DNA from: Mycolicibacterium sphagni
GTDB lineage: Bacteria > Actinomycetota > Actinomycetes > Mycobacteriales > Mycobacteriaceae
Assembly (NCBI RefSeq): GCF_002250655.1
Contig: NZ_NOZR01000001.1
Span: 186,001 to 250,000, forward strand
Direction of reading: 5' to 3'
Length of the DNA stretch: 64,000 nt
In this document: in pieces, positions 42,366 to 52,791 of the stretch
Layout: each line of letters starts with the position of its first letter
Position numbering within the stretch: position 1 is the stretch's first letter
Notes under the pieces: model-generated
The model's database searches: none
What the model saw: the letters and a program-made list of their open reading frames with translations, nothing else
What the model was told of the DNA's origin: nothing
Translations under genes and position numbers: made by a program

Positions 42366-44879
42366 TCAGTAGTCCTCGTCGTCACCGTCGTCGTCGGCGC
42401 CGCCACCGCGGATCGCCATCAGGGTGGCGGCCAGTTCGTCGGGCTTGATCAGCACCTCGCGGGCCTTGGAGCCCTCCGAGGGCCCGACGATGCTGCGGGT
42501 CTCCATCAGGTCCATCAGCCGGCCGGCCTTGGCGAAACCGACCCGCAATTTCCGCTGCAGCATCGAGGTGGAGCCGAACTGGCTGGACACCACGAGCTCG
42601 ACGGCCTGCAGGAAGACGTCCATATCGTCACCGATGTCGGGGTCGACGTCGCTGCGTTCCCCACTCGGCTTGGCGGCGGTGACGCCTTCGGTGTACTCCG
42701 GCTCGGCCTGGTCCTTGCAGGCCTCCACGACGGCCTGGATCTCCTCGTCGCTGATGTAGGCGCCCTGCAACCGTTGCGGCTTGCTGGCGCCCATCGGCAG
42801 GTACAAGCCGTCGCCCATGCCGATCAGCTTCTCGGCACCCGGCTGGTCCAAAATGACCCGGCTGTCGGTCAGCGACGACGTGGCGAATGACAACCGCGAG
42901 GGCACGTTGGTCTTGATCAGGCCGGTGACCACGTCGACCGACGGCCGCTGGGTGGCCAGCACCAGATGGATGCCTGCCGCCCGAGCTTTTTGGGTGATCC
43001 GGACGATGGCGTCTTCGACGTCGCGAGGTGCGGTCATCATCAGGTCGGCCAGCTCGTCGACGATCGCGACGATGTAGGGGTACGGCTTGTACACGCGCTG
43101 GCTGCCCAACGGCGCGGTGATCTCACCGGAACGCACCTTGGCGTTGAAGTCGTCGATGTGCCGCACCCGCGAGGCCTGCATGTCCTGGTAGCGCTGTTCC
43201 ATCTCCTCGACCAGCCACGCCAGCGCCGCGGCGGCTTTCTTCGGCTGGGTGATGATCGGCGTGATCAGGTGCGGAATGCCTTCATAAGGCGTCAGTTCCA
43301 CCATCTTGGGGTCGATGAGGATCATCCGCACCTCGTCGGGCGTGGCGCGGGCCAGCAACGACACCAGCATCGAGTTGACGAAACTGGACTTACCCGACCC
43401 GGTGGAACCGGCCACCAGCAGGTGCGGCATCTTGGCCAGGTTGGCCGAGATGAAGTCGCCCTCGATGTCCTTACCCAGGCCGATCACCAGCGGGTGATGG
43501 TCGCCGCGGGTGGTCGGTGCGGTGAGAACGTCTGCCAGACGGACCATTTCGCGGTCGGTGTTGGGCACCTCGATGCCGACGGCGGACTTGCCGGGGATCG
43601 GCGCGAGCATCCGGACGCTCTCGGTGGCCACCGCGTAGGCGATATTCCGTTGCAGCGCAGTGATTTTCTCGACCTTGACGCCGGGGCCGAGTTCGACCTC
43701 GTAGCGGGTGACGGTCGGCCCCCTGGTGCAGCCAGTAACCGCGGCGTCGACCTTGAACTGCTGCAGGACCGACGAAATCGCGTCCGCCATCTGATCGTTG
43801 GCGGCACTGCGCCGCTTCGGCGGCTCGCCGGCCACCAGCAGCTCCAGCGAGGGCAGCGTGTAGGGACCTTCGACGACGCGATCGAGAACTTTTGTGTCCT
43901 GCTTGGACGTTTCTTCTCTGGGAGCCGGCTTTTTGCGCCGCACCTTGGCCGGCTCGGGAACCGTCGGGGCGTCCTCGTCGAGCGGATAGTTGTCCAGCGG
44001 CGTGCCCACCGGCCCCGCCGCCCCGGGCCAGGCTGGCGCCTCGTCGGTGTAGGACCGCGGGTCGTCGTAGTAGCCGTCGGAGAAGTCCTCCGGCGCAGCC
44101 TCATCGGCGGCCTCGGGTTCGTCGTCGTATTCGTCGTGCTCGTCGTAGTACTCGTCGTCGTCATAGCGGCCGCGAGTGCTGAACATCGAGTAGAGCGTCT
44201 CGGGTACTTCACGGATCGTGGTGCCGGTCAAGAGCAGCAACCCGAACAGCGCGGCGATGATGAGCAGCGGGGTGGCGATCCACGAGGAGAGCCCGTCGGA
44301 CAGCGGGCCGCCGATTGCAAACCCGACGAAGCCGGCGGCGCGCTGACGGCCGGCCGGGTCCTGCGGTGCGCCCGACCACAGGTGCCAGAGGCCCAGCACG
44401 GGCAGCGCGACCATCGCGCAGCCCAGGATCAGGCGCGGCCGAGCCTCGGGGTTGGGTTCGGTGCGCATGAGAAGGACGGCGACGACGCAGATGATGGCGG
44501 GTAGCAGGACGACGGCGCCGCCGACCAGAGTGCGCAGCACCGAGTCGATCCACGCGCCGACTGGCCGGGCGGCGTCGAACCACGAACTGGCGGCGATCAC
44601 CACCGCGATGGCCAGCAGCCCGAGCGCGACGCCGTCGCGGCGATGGCCCGGCTCGATATCGCGGGCCCGGCCGACCGAGCGGGCGGTCGATCCGGCCCCC
44701 TTGGCCAGCATCAGCCAGGTCGCCCGCGCAGCCCGCCCACTGGCTGCTGCGGCGGAGGCGACCGGTGAGGAATTCCGCTTCTTGGCAGGCTTGCGCCGCG
44801 GCGTCGGCTTAGCCGACCGTGACGCACCCTTTGACCTGGTCGTTCGCGCGCTTGAGCGAGCGGCCGTCTTGTTCGCCAT
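42366..44879 (-). CDS. ftsK: DNA translocase FtsK
   Basis: This 837-residue protein has a basic N-terminus, four membrane segments (about residues 83-250), an acidic Asp/Glu/Tyr-rich linker (about 240-320), the alpha-beta motor with Walker A AGSTGSGKSSFVNSML (about 490) and Walker B VAIVDELADLM (about 605), and a C-terminal gamma winged helix (GSTSMLQRKLRVGFAKAGRLMDLME) that reads KOPS sites. It moves chromosome dimers at the septum and activates XerCD. The ATG at 44879 is chosen; the frame runs on to 45359 antisense to the next gene. Its linker is shorter than in E. coli FtsK. Confidence 0.95.
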   Translation of the reverse strand: MANKTAARSSARTTRSKGASRSAKPTPRRKPAKKRNSSPVASAAAASGRAARATWLMLAKGAGSTARSVGRARDIEPGHRRDGVALGLLAIAVVIAASSWFDAARPVGAWIDSVLRTLVGGAVVLLPAIICVVAVLLMRTEPNPEARPRLILGCAMVALPVLGLWHLWSGAPQDPAGRQRAAGFVGFAIGGPLSDGLSSWIATPLLIIAALFGLLLLTGTTIREVPETLYSMFSTRGRYDDDEYYDEHDEYDDEPEAADEAAPEDFSDGYYDDPRSYTDEAPAWPGAAGPVGTPLDNYPLDEDAPTVPEPAKVRRKKPAPREETSKQDTKVLDRVVEGPYTLPSLELLVAGEPPKRRSAANDQMADAISSVLQQFKVDAAVTGCTRGPTVTRYEVELGPGVKVEKITALQRNIAYAVATESVRMLAPIPGKSAVGIEVPNTDREMVRLADVLTAPTTRGDHHPLVIGLGKDIEGDFISANLAKMPHLLVAGSTGSGKSSFVNSMLVSLLARATPDEVRMILIDPKMVELTPYEGIPHLITPIITQPKKAAAALAWLVEEMEQRYQDMQASRVRHIDDFNAKVRSGEITAPLGSQRVYKPYPYIVAIVDELADLMMTAPRDVEDAIVRITQKARAAGIHLVLATQRPSVDVVTGLIKTNVPSRLSFATSSLTDSRVILDQPGAEKLIGMGDGLYLPMGASKPQRLQGAYISDEEIQAVVEACKDQAEPEYTEGVTAAKPSGERSDVDPDIGDDMDVFLQAVELVVSSQFGSTSMLQRKLRVGFAKAGRLMDLMETRSIVGPSEGSKAREVLIKPDELAATLMAIRGGGADDDGDDEDY

Positions 44880-45063
44880 GCGGGTCAGCCTAGTCGCAAT
44901 TGCCCCATCTGCACCACCCACCACACCCGTTACACGGTGCGTCGTTGCCAGACTGCGACAAACGCCAAAAACGGCACGCAACGGCTGACCGGGACCCCAT
45001 CGATCAGCGATACGAAGTAGGGCTAACGTAAGCGCCGTCACACCTACTCCGAGGAGCTTGCCC

Positions 45064-45378
45064 ATGCCCGTGGTCGTCGTTGCCAGCTTCACCGTCAAGC
45101 CCGAATCCGTCGACATCGTGCGCGAGGCCTGCAAGAAGGCCGTCGCGGCAGTGCACGAAGAGCCCGGTTGCGACCTGTACGCGGTGCACGAAGGCGACAA
45201 GACGTTCGTGTTCGTCGAGCAGTGGGCCGATGCCGACGCCCTCAAGACCCACAGCACCGCACCGGGCGTGACCGCGCTGTTCGGGGAGATCGGGGAACAC
45301 CTCGACGGTGCCCCCGACATCAAGATGCTGCAGCCCATCGTGGCCGGGGACCCGGCCAAGGGCCAGGTGCGTCCCTAA
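45064..45378 (+). CDS. antibiotic biosynthesis monooxygenase (ABM) domain protein
   Basis: This 104-residue protein has a ferredoxin-like ABM fold: [42 protein letters not shown] then [16 protein letters not shown]. It corresponds to Rv2749. Members are quinol monooxygenases or heme-binding proteins, and the substrate here is unknown. The ATG at 45064 sits 7 bases after a GAGGAG site (45051-45056), which excludes the in-frame TTG at 45058. The SDR gene follows after 5 bases. Confidence 0.83.
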   Translation: MPVVVVASFTVKPESVDIVREACKKAVAAVHEEPGCDLYAVHEGDKTFVFVEQWADADALKTHSTAPGVTALFGEIGEHLDGAPDIKMLQPIVAGDPAKGQVRP

Positions 45379-45383
45379 CCGCC

Positions 45384-46199
45384 ATGGGTGAACTCGACGG
45401 CAAAGTCGCGCTGATCACCGGCGGAGCCCGTGGCCAAGGCCGCGCGCACGCGGTGAAGCTGGCCTCGGCGGGCGCCGACATCATCGCGATCGACTTGTAT
45501 AGCCAGATCGCCAGCGTGCCGTACCCGATGGCCACCCCCGAGGACATGGCCGCCACGGTCAAGCTCGTCGAGGACACCGGGGCCCGCATCGTCGCCAAGG
45601 AAGCCGACGTCCGAGACCGGGCCGCACTCAAGGCCGCGGTCTACGCGGGCATCGAAGAACTGGGCCGGCTCGACATCGTGATCGCCAACGCCGGTATCGC
45701 CCCAATGGCCGCCGAAAACGCCTGGCAGGACGTCATCGACGTGAACCTGACCGGGGTTTATCACACCGTTGACATCACAATGAAGCCGATGATCAAGCAG
45801 GGCGACGGCGGCGCGATCGTGCTGACCAGCTCAGTGGCCGGACTGGTGGGCATCGGCGCGCCCGTCTCCGGGTCGCTGGGCTACACGGTCGCCAAGCACG
45901 GCGTGGTCGGCCTGATGCGGGCTTACGCCAATTTCCTTGCGGCGTTCAACATCCGGGTGAATTCGGTACACCCGGCCGGGGTGAACACCCCGATGATCGA
46001 CAACGAGTTCACCCGTTCCTGGCTCGAAGGTTTCGCCGAGCAGATGGCGAGCGGCCCGAACATGAGCAACGCGCTGCCGGTGCAGGCCCTGGAGCCCGAG
46101 GACATCGCGAACGCGGTGTACTACCTCGTCTCCGACTCCGGGCGGTACGTCACCGGCGTCGCGCTGCCTGTCGACGCCGGGTACACCAACAAGCGCTGA
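45384..46199 (+). CDS. mycofactocin-type short-chain dehydrogenase (Rv2750 type)
   Basis: This 271-residue SDR has the cofactor loop [16 protein letters not shown], the [10 protein letters not shown] strand, active-site Ser in LTSSVAGL and YTVAK. The long insert after the second strand ([24 protein letters not shown]) marks the mycofactocin-coupled SDR group that keeps NAD(H) bound. It oxidises an unknown alcohol. It is 5 bases downstream of the ABM gene. Its last 79 bases are antisense to the end of the thiolase-like gene. Confidence 0.88.
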   Translation: MGELDGKVALITGGARGQGRAHAVKLASAGADIIAIDLYSQIASVPYPMATPEDMAATVKLVEDTGARIVAKEADVRDRAALKAAVYAGIEELGRLDIVIANAGIAPMAAENAWQDVIDVNLTGVYHTVDITMKPMIKQGDGGAIVLTSSVAGLVGIGAPVSGSLGYTVAKHGVVGLMRAYANFLAAFNIRVNSVHPAGVNTPMIDNEFTRSWLEGFAEQMASGPNMSNALPVQALEPEDIANAVYYLVSDSGRYVTGVALPVDAGYTNKR

Positions 46200-47692
46200 G
46201 ACTCGGTCTGGTCGGCGGTGGTGAAGATTCCGTCGCGCAGGACTACCTCGGCGCCGACGAGGTCGTCGGTCAGGGCCGATGCCATCAGTTCCTGATCGTG
46301 GCTGCGCGCCACGGCGCGGCTGCCGTCCGCCAAATCGACCACGGCGATCGCCCGCTCGGGCCGATCACCGTCGAACACCACGGTATACGCGACAACCCGG
46401 GCGGCACCCTGCGCATCGACGACGACCGGCAGCTGCGGTTCTTCGTCAGCGACTGCGTCCGTGACGTCGATCGTCTCGAACGGCTCTGGCGGCGCCTCCG
46501 CGGTGATCACCAAAGCCCCCTGCTTGGTGTACAGACCACTCACACTGCTGACCAGCGCGGCGTGAGCGTCCGAGCTGGTCAATCGCTGCGCGGCGGCAGC
46601 AATTGCATGCAGGACATAGCTGTTGAGCGGGCCACCGGCGAAGGACATGCCACCTGTCAAGGTCAGATCACGTCCCGCCGGCACACGCAGCGCCTGGGCT
46701 CCGATGAACACCGGAGCGGGGAACGCCGAATAGAGATCCAGCAGCTCGATTTCGGAAACGTCGTATCCCATCCGGCCCGAAATCGTCTCGCCGATGATAC
46801 GCATCGCGGCTGGCTGGCTGAGCCGGGTTCGGGCGGCCACGGGCACAACATGATTGGACTCGACGGCCACGACCGGATAACACCGCGCCGTGTCGGGAAT
46901 CCCCAGTTCGTCGGCGTGCCGGTGAGTGGTGATGACCAGCGCACACCCTTGATCGACGGTCCAGGTCGTGGCCAACAACTTGGTGTAGGGAAAGGCCAGC
47001 ATTGGGTTGTTCGCCGACGGGTCGCGCAGCTCTTCGGCACGATAGCCGTTGGCGCGCACCGCATCCGGGTTGTTCCGGGCGACGGCGGAGAATCGCGAGT
47101 ACACCCGGGCGAGCTCATCGCGGTGCTCCTCGATGCCCCGGCCGTTCTGGCTACGCCAGAAACTGTCGATCAGGGCGTAGTACGCGGGAGTGGCCGACAG
47201 TCCCGCGGCCACCTCCGCGGGATGCGACATGCTCGCATCGAAATCCGGTGAGGTCAACGACTCGTCGGGCACCACAGCCGGCGCCTGGGTGGTGACGTAC
47301 GATTCCAGCCCGCGTGCTGCCGCGCGGACCTTGCGATAGTGCGCCTCGCCACCAACTACCAACGCCACCTGATGAGCGCCATTTTGGACGGCCCGACATG
47401 CGTGGCTGACCAGTGTCTGCTGCATGACGCCGATGTGGGCGAGCACGGTGTGTGCGGCACCGGCGTCGATTCGTTCGGCCACCAGACGGGCGGGGTCCGC
47501 GTACCGGGTCAAGCCCGCGGTGGCGCCAATCCAATCCACGTCGCTGCCGTCCAGCCCCGAGGCCGCCAACGCCGCGCCCGCGGCGCTCGCCATCAGTTCG
47601 GCGGCCTCCTGACCGTCGCGGGGGTCGGCGTCACGACGGCTCACAGAATGCCAGCCGACGACAACCGGAGTCGACGGGTCGATGGCTGGCAC
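46121..47692 (-). CDS. thiolase-like (acetyl-CoA acetyltransferase family) protein
   Basis: This 523-residue protein resembles the non-decarboxylating thiolase/SCP-x group: N-terminal [13 protein letters not shown], central Cys in [25 protein letters not shown] (about residue 98), and [20 protein letters not shown] and [22 protein letters not shown] near the C-terminal catalytic region. The last ~100 residues form an extra domain like the OB-fold tail seen in acyl-CoA thiolase relatives. The start is GTG at 47692, 40 bases from the divergent amine-oxidising operon. The final 26 codons are antisense to the SDR gene. The substrate is unknown. Confidence 0.75.
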   Translation of the reverse strand: MPAIDPSTPVVVGWHSVSRRDADPRDGQEAAELMASAAGAALAASGLDGSDVDWIGATAGLTRYADPARLVAERIDAGAAHTVLAHIGVMQQTLVSHACRAVQNGAHQVALVVGGEAHYRKVRAAARGLESYVTTQAPAVVPDESLTSPDFDASMSHPAEVAAGLSATPAYYALIDSFWRSQNGRGIEEHRDELARVYSRFSAVARNNPDAVRANGYRAEELRDPSANNPMLAFPYTKLLATTWTVDQGCALVITTHRHADELGIPDTARCYPVVAVESNHVVPVAARTRLSQPAAMRIIGETISGRMGYDVSEIELLDLYSAFPAPVFIGAQALRVPAGRDLTLTGGMSFAGGPLNSYVLHAIAAAAQRLTSSDAHAALVSSVSGLYTKQGALVITAEAPPEPFETIDVTDAVADEEPQLPVVVDAQGAARVVAYTVVFDGDRPERAIAVVDLADGSRAVARSHDQELMASALTDDLVGAEVVLRDGIFTTADQTESQRLLVYPASTGSATPVTYRPESETR

Positions 47693-47732
47693 GAAAGCTG
47701 TCTATCACACGCTGACATACGATCGAGTGGCG

Positions 47733-48263
47733 ATGACACCCGATCTGGACCTCACCAGCGTCCCGGCCTGGGCCGTCGAACCCACCTGTCCGACGGCCGA
47801 TCTGACCGGCCGCCAGTACACGGTGCTCGCCATCGGGGCCGACGCTGCCGCCATCGCCACGCAGTGGACCGCCCAGGTCAACGCTGCCCGTCCGGGCGTC
47901 GAGCCCCGCGTTCATCTCGTCGACGACACCGCTGGAGCTTGCCGCGCATTGGATTCCGACCTCGCCGACGCACTGGTCGGCTGGCGCCTCCTGCTGGCCG
48001 GGCCCGCGCACGCGTGCTTGCGGGTTCGCGCTCGCGCGCTCGAACAGGGCGCCGCCGACAACGAGATCACCGTCGCGAGCACCGAAGTGGGCACCCGCGA
48101 GATCTATTGCGCGCATTGCCGGACGACTACCACCGCGGCTGTGGGATTGACGCAGGAGATCGCCTGCCCCGGCTGCGGGCGCGACCTGTTCGTCTACTAC
48201 CACGTATCCCGGCGGGTCGGCGCCCACCTGGGATTCGCCACCAGCGCTGACACCGTTCCATGA
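47733..48263 (+). CDS. dimethylamine monooxygenase subunit DmmA family protein
   Basis: This 176-residue protein has an N-terminal NAD(P)-reductase-like half (TGRQYTVLAIGADAAAIATQW, LVGWRLLLAGPAHACLRVRARAL) and a C-terminal zinc-ribbon (REIYCAHCRTTTTAAVGLTQEIACPGCGRDLFVYYHVSRR, two CxxC pairs). This is the pattern of the DmmA-type accessory subunit of dimethylamine monooxygenase. The ATG at 47733 is preferred over the ATG at 47682, which would overlap the divergent thiolase-like gene. The next gene starts 4 bases before its stop (ATGA), so the three genes are translationally coupled. Confidence 0.78.
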   Translation: MTPDLDLTSVPAWAVEPTCPTADLTGRQYTVLAIGADAAAIATQWTAQVNAARPGVEPRVHLVDDTAGACRALDSDLADALVGWRLLLAGPAHACLRVRARALEQGAADNEITVASTEVGTREIYCAHCRTTTTAAVGLTQEIACPGCGRDLFVYYHVSRRVGAHLGFATSADTVP

Positions 48264-49183
48264 ACACGCTGACACTGGAGGTCGTCGGGGTCGACGATCG
48301 CGTGCCCGGAATCAGGACACTGAGCCTGGCCCGCACCGACCGAGGCGTGTTGCCGTCGTTCACCCCCGGTAGCCACGTCGTGATCCAATACGCCGGGGGT
48401 GCCAACGCCTATTCGCTGACCGGCGAGACCACCGCGCCCCGCGAATACGTTGTTTCAGTGCTGGAATGCCCGCAGGGACGCGGCGGATCGCGCTGGATTC
48501 ACCGGGACCTGACAATGGGGTCTCTCGTCGTCGCTCACCAGCCCCGCAGCGCGTTCGCCCCGGTTCAGCGCGCCACACGGCACCTGCTGGTCGCCGCCGG
48601 TATCGGGATTACCCCGATGGTGTCGCACCTGCGCAGCGCCCGCCGGTGGGGCCGCGATGTGCGACTGCTCTACATTCATCGCGAGGGCCGCGGCGCCTAC
48701 CTCGACGAGATCGCCTCGCTCACCGACCACGCGTCGTTCTTCACCGACCGCACAGCCTTCCTGACCGAACTGAACCCGACGCTGGCGAGTCAGCCCTTCG
48801 GCACGCACGTCTATGTCTGCGGCCCAAGCCAATTCATCGACGACGTCGTCGCTGCCGCCGCTGATGCCGGCTGGCCGCCGAGCCGCATCCACGTCGAGCA
48901 CTTCGGCGGCGATCTCGCACCGGGCGACCCGTTCGAGGTCCAGTTATCCCGCAGCGGTGATACTTTCACCGTCGGGTCGGGCGTATCGCTGCTGGAGTCG
49001 TTGACCGCACGAGGGCATACTGTGTCCAGTCTCTGTCACCAAGGGGTCTGCGGCGAATGCCGGGTGCCGGTGCATTCCGGAGTGGTACTGCACCGCGACC
49101 TGTATCTGAGCGCCGACGAGCGCGCGGACACGATGATGGCCTGCGTCTCCCGCGGGTCCGGCCGGTTGGAGCTGGACCTGTGA
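48260..49183 (+). CDS. PDR/VanB-family flavin and 2Fe-2S oxidoreductase
   Basis: This 307-residue protein combines an FNR-like flavin domain (SLTGETTAPREYVVSVL, GSRWIHRDL), a nucleotide domain (LLVAAGIGITPMVSHLRSA, VYVCGPSQFIDDV) and a C-terminal 2Fe-2S ferredoxin with CHQGVCGECRVPV plus a distal Cys in MMACVS. This order is that of phthalate dioxygenase reductase. It would feed electrons from NAD(P)H to the heme subunit encoded next. The ATG at 48260 overlaps the previous stop, and its own stop overlaps the next GTG start by 4 bases. Confidence 0.88.
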   Translation: MNTLTLEVVGVDDRVPGIRTLSLARTDRGVLPSFTPGSHVVIQYAGGANAYSLTGETTAPREYVVSVLECPQGRGGSRWIHRDLTMGSLVVAHQPRSAFAPVQRATRHLLVAAGIGITPMVSHLRSARRWGRDVRLLYIHREGRGAYLDEIASLTDHASFFTDRTAFLTELNPTLASQPFGTHVYVCGPSQFIDDVVAAAADAGWPPSRIHVEHFGGDLAPGDPFEVQLSRSGDTFTVGSGVSLLESLTARGHTVSSLCHQGVCGECRVPVHSGVVLHRDLYLSADERADTMMACVSRGSGRLELDL

Positions 49184-50163
49184 GCGGGCAGCTCTCGGCG
49201 CCGGATCTGTTGGCGTCGTTCCCGTTTCCGTACACCGCCGATTCCTACCGCTACAGCACGAACATCGCGCCGGCCGGCGAGGTCGTCACCACCGCGACCG
49301 GGCAGTGGGGTCAGCGAGTGGTGGACATCGACAGCGAGTACACCCACGAGCTGGCCGAGCGCCGCCGCATCCTGGCCGCCGATCCGTCCCGGCATGCGGT
49401 GTTGCCGCATATGCGCGTCGCGAGCTGGGACACCATGATCGCGTTGATGACCGAGTTGGCGCAGGCCTACCCGGCGACCATGTCACTCGATCGCGAAGGC
49501 GACACCTGGCACTGGCGCAACGAATTGCTCCAGATCACACAGGATTTCGTCGTTGGTGACGTGAAAAGCCTGCCCTGCGACCCGCTGGCCTACATCGCCG
49601 GTCAGGTACAGGAGGACATCGTCCTGCTCGACCAGCGCGATGGCGACCTGTTCGCCGACGCCGGCGTGGTCACCTTCGCCGCGGGCTGGTCATTCGGCTT
49701 CGACGTCGGAATGACGTTCCTGGAGATCCACGGCCCGGTCCCCCGACTGCGCGAAACCGGGGTCATCACCCGGGCCCGGGAATTCCTGATGCGTATGCAG
49801 GCAGGCGACTTCTACCGGCGCACCAACTGGTCCATGACGGTCGGGCGGCGCCTGGACGTGTCTACCGAGGCCGCCCCCGAGTGGCTGCCCGACCCCGGCC
49901 GCCTCGACGCGCTCGACGACGACGCCTTCGGCCGGACCATCCATCTTCGGGTGGAGGTCCAGCATCTGATCCGGCTGGCGGAGTCCGGTGCGATCTGCTT
50001 CCTGATCCGCAGCTACATGCTGCCGCTGTGCGATATCGCCACCGTCGACCAGTGGCGCACCCGCACCGCGGCGGTGCTGGCCGAATTGCCCGATGACATG
50101 GTCGAATACAAGGGCTTGAGCCCCTACCGGGAGCGTGCGGTGCGCTGGCTGCGGTCGCGCTAG
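49180..50163 (+). CDS. heme-dependent oxidative N-demethylase alpha-subunit-like protein (DUF3445)
   Basis: This 327-residue protein shows the DUF3445/HODM pattern: FPFPYTADSYRYSTNI at the start, ITQDFVVGDVKSLPCDPLAYIAGQVQEDIVLLDQRDGD in the middle, FAAGWSFGFDVGMTFLEIHGPVPRLRETGVI and later RRTNWSMTVGRRLD and HLRVEVQHLIRL. HODM is a PAS-like heme enzyme that demethylates dimethylamine-type secondary amines. The start is GTG at 49180 (4-base overlap). The stop overlaps the convergent RNase J gene by 4 bases. The true substrate here is unproven. Confidence 0.85.
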   Translation: MSGQLSAPDLLASFPFPYTADSYRYSTNIAPAGEVVTTATGQWGQRVVDIDSEYTHELAERRRILAADPSRHAVLPHMRVASWDTMIALMTELAQAYPATMSLDREGDTWHWRNELLQITQDFVVGDVKSLPCDPLAYIAGQVQEDIVLLDQRDGDLFADAGVVTFAAGWSFGFDVGMTFLEIHGPVPRLRETGVITRAREFLMRMQAGDFYRRTNWSMTVGRRLDVSTEAAPEWLPDPGRLDALDDDAFGRTIHLRVEVQHLIRLAESGAICFLIRSYMLPLCDIATVDQWRTRTAAVLAELPDDMVEYKGLSPYRERAVRWLRSR

Positions 50164-51839
50164 ATTTCGATGACGGTCGGCACGATCATCGGCTGGCGCC
50201 GGTAGGTCTCCCCCACCCACTTACCGACCGTGCGCCGCACCACCTGGGCGACGCGCACCGGATCGGTGACATTGTCGGCGGCAAGCGATTCCAGCTCCGC
50301 CTGAACCTTGCGCGTCACGGGCTCCAGCGCTTTGGGGTCCTCGGAGAAGCCGCGTGAGTACAGGTGCGGCGGGGCGGCCAGCTTGCCCGTTTCACGGTGC
50401 AGCACAATCGTCGCCGCGACGAATCCCGAACTCAGGACCAGCCGTTCGCCCAGCGTCGCGTCACCCACGTCGCCGGTGATCAGCCCGTCGACGAACATCT
50501 TCCCGACCGGCACCGCGCCTGCGATCGAGATCCGGCCACCCACCAGGTCCACGCTGACACCGCTCTCGGCGACGATGATGTTCTCCTCGGGCACACCGCT
50601 TCGCGCGGCGAGTTTGGCGTTGGCCCGCAGCATGCGCCAGGTGCCGTGCACCGGCATCACGTTGCGGGGCCGCACCCCGTTGTAGAGGAACAGCAACTCG
50701 CCGGAATAGGCGTGGCCCGAAACATGCACCCGCACTTGCTGATTGGTCACGACCCTGGCGCCGATCTTGGCCAGGTCGTCGATGACCCCGTAGACGGCTT
50801 CTTCGTTGCCGGGGATCAACGACGAGGACAGAATGATCAGGTCGTTGGAGGTGACCGTGATGCTGCGGTGCTCCCCGCGCGACATCCGCGACAGTGCGGC
50901 CATCGGCTCGCCCTGCGTGCCCGTGGTGATCAGCACCACCTGCTCGGGTGCCATCTCCTCGGCCATCGCGATATCGACGACGTCGCGATCTTCGACGTGA
51001 AGAAAACCCAGCTCGCGGGCTATGGCCATGTTGCGCAGCATGGACCGGCCGACGAACGAGACCCGGCGGCCCAGCGCAATTGCGGCGTCGACGATCTGCT
51101 GCACCCGGTCGACGTTGGAGGCGAAGCACGCCACGATGACCCGCTGCCCCTCGGCGCTGCGCATCAACCGGTGCAGATTGGGCCCGACTTCGCTTTCCGA
51201 GGGACCCACCCCGGGGATCTCGGAGTTGGTCGAATCACACAAGAACAAGTCCACCCCGGCGTCGCCGAGGCGGGACATGCCCGGCAGGTCGGTCGGGCGA
51301 CCGTCGAGCGGCAGCTGGTCGAGCTTGATATCGCCGGTGTGCAGGACAGTGCCGGCACCGGTGTGAATGGCGATCGCCAGTGCGTCGGGAATCGAGTGGT
51401 TGACTGCGAAGTACTGGCACTCGAACACCCCGTGGGTGCTGCGCTGCCCCTCGGCCACCTCGACGAACACCGGCTTGACCCGGTGCTCACGGCATTTTGC
51501 GGCGACCAGCGCGAGGGTGAACTTGGAGCCCACGACCGGGATGTCGGCGCGCATCTTCAGCAGGTACGGAATAGCGCCGATGTGGTCTTCGTGGGCATGC
51601 GTGAGCACCAGGGCTTCGATGTCGTCGAGCCGGTCGGAGATCAGCCGCAGGTCCGGCAGGATCAGGTCCACGCCTGGTTCGTCGTGGTTGGGGAACAACA
51701 CGCCGCAGTCGATGATCAGCAGCCGGCCCAGATGCTCGAAAACGGTCATGTTGCGGCCGATTTCGTTGATACCGCCCAGGGCGGTCACGCGCAGGCCTCC
51801 CGGGGCCAGCGGCCCGGGAGGCGACAGCTCCTTGTTCAC
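50160..51839 (-). CDS. rnj: ribonuclease J
   Basis: This 559-residue metallo-beta-lactamase nuclease has the zinc motif THAHEDHIGAIPYLL, the beta-CASP domain (VDLFLCDSTNSEIPG, VSGHAYSGELLFLYNGVRPRNVMPVHG) and the C-terminal RNase J domain. It performs 5'-exo and endonucleolytic RNA decay and rRNA maturation. The GTG at 51839 gives the length known in mycobacteria (Rv2752c); further upstream is the dapA end. It follows dapA on the same strand with a 25-base gap. Confidence 0.95.
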   Translation of the reverse strand: MNKELSPPGPLAPGGLRVTALGGINEIGRNMTVFEHLGRLLIIDCGVLFPNHDEPGVDLILPDLRLISDRLDDIEALVLTHAHEDHIGAIPYLLKMRADIPVVGSKFTLALVAAKCREHRVKPVFVEVAEGQRSTHGVFECQYFAVNHSIPDALAIAIHTGAGTVLHTGDIKLDQLPLDGRPTDLPGMSRLGDAGVDLFLCDSTNSEIPGVGPSESEVGPNLHRLMRSAEGQRVIVACFASNVDRVQQIVDAAIALGRRVSFVGRSMLRNMAIARELGFLHVEDRDVVDIAMAEEMAPEQVVLITTGTQGEPMAALSRMSRGEHRSITVTSNDLIILSSSLIPGNEEAVYGVIDDLAKIGARVVTNQQVRVHVSGHAYSGELLFLYNGVRPRNVMPVHGTWRMLRANAKLAARSGVPEENIIVAESGVSVDLVGGRISIAGAVPVGKMFVDGLITGDVGDATLGERLVLSSGFVAATIVLHRETGKLAAPPHLYSRGFSEDPKALEPVTRKVQAELESLAADNVTDPVRVAQVVRRTVGKWVGETYRRQPMIVPTVIEI

Positions 51840-51864
51840 CGGAGTCGCCCGGCCGACGACATCG

Positions 51865-52773
<909 letters not shown>

Positions 52774-52791
52774 CTAGATTACCCGCTCCGG

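Noticed and set aside
42966..44504. A 512-codon plus-strand frame opposite ftsK
   Set aside because: It is antisense to the FtsK motor and linker; composition is artefactual.
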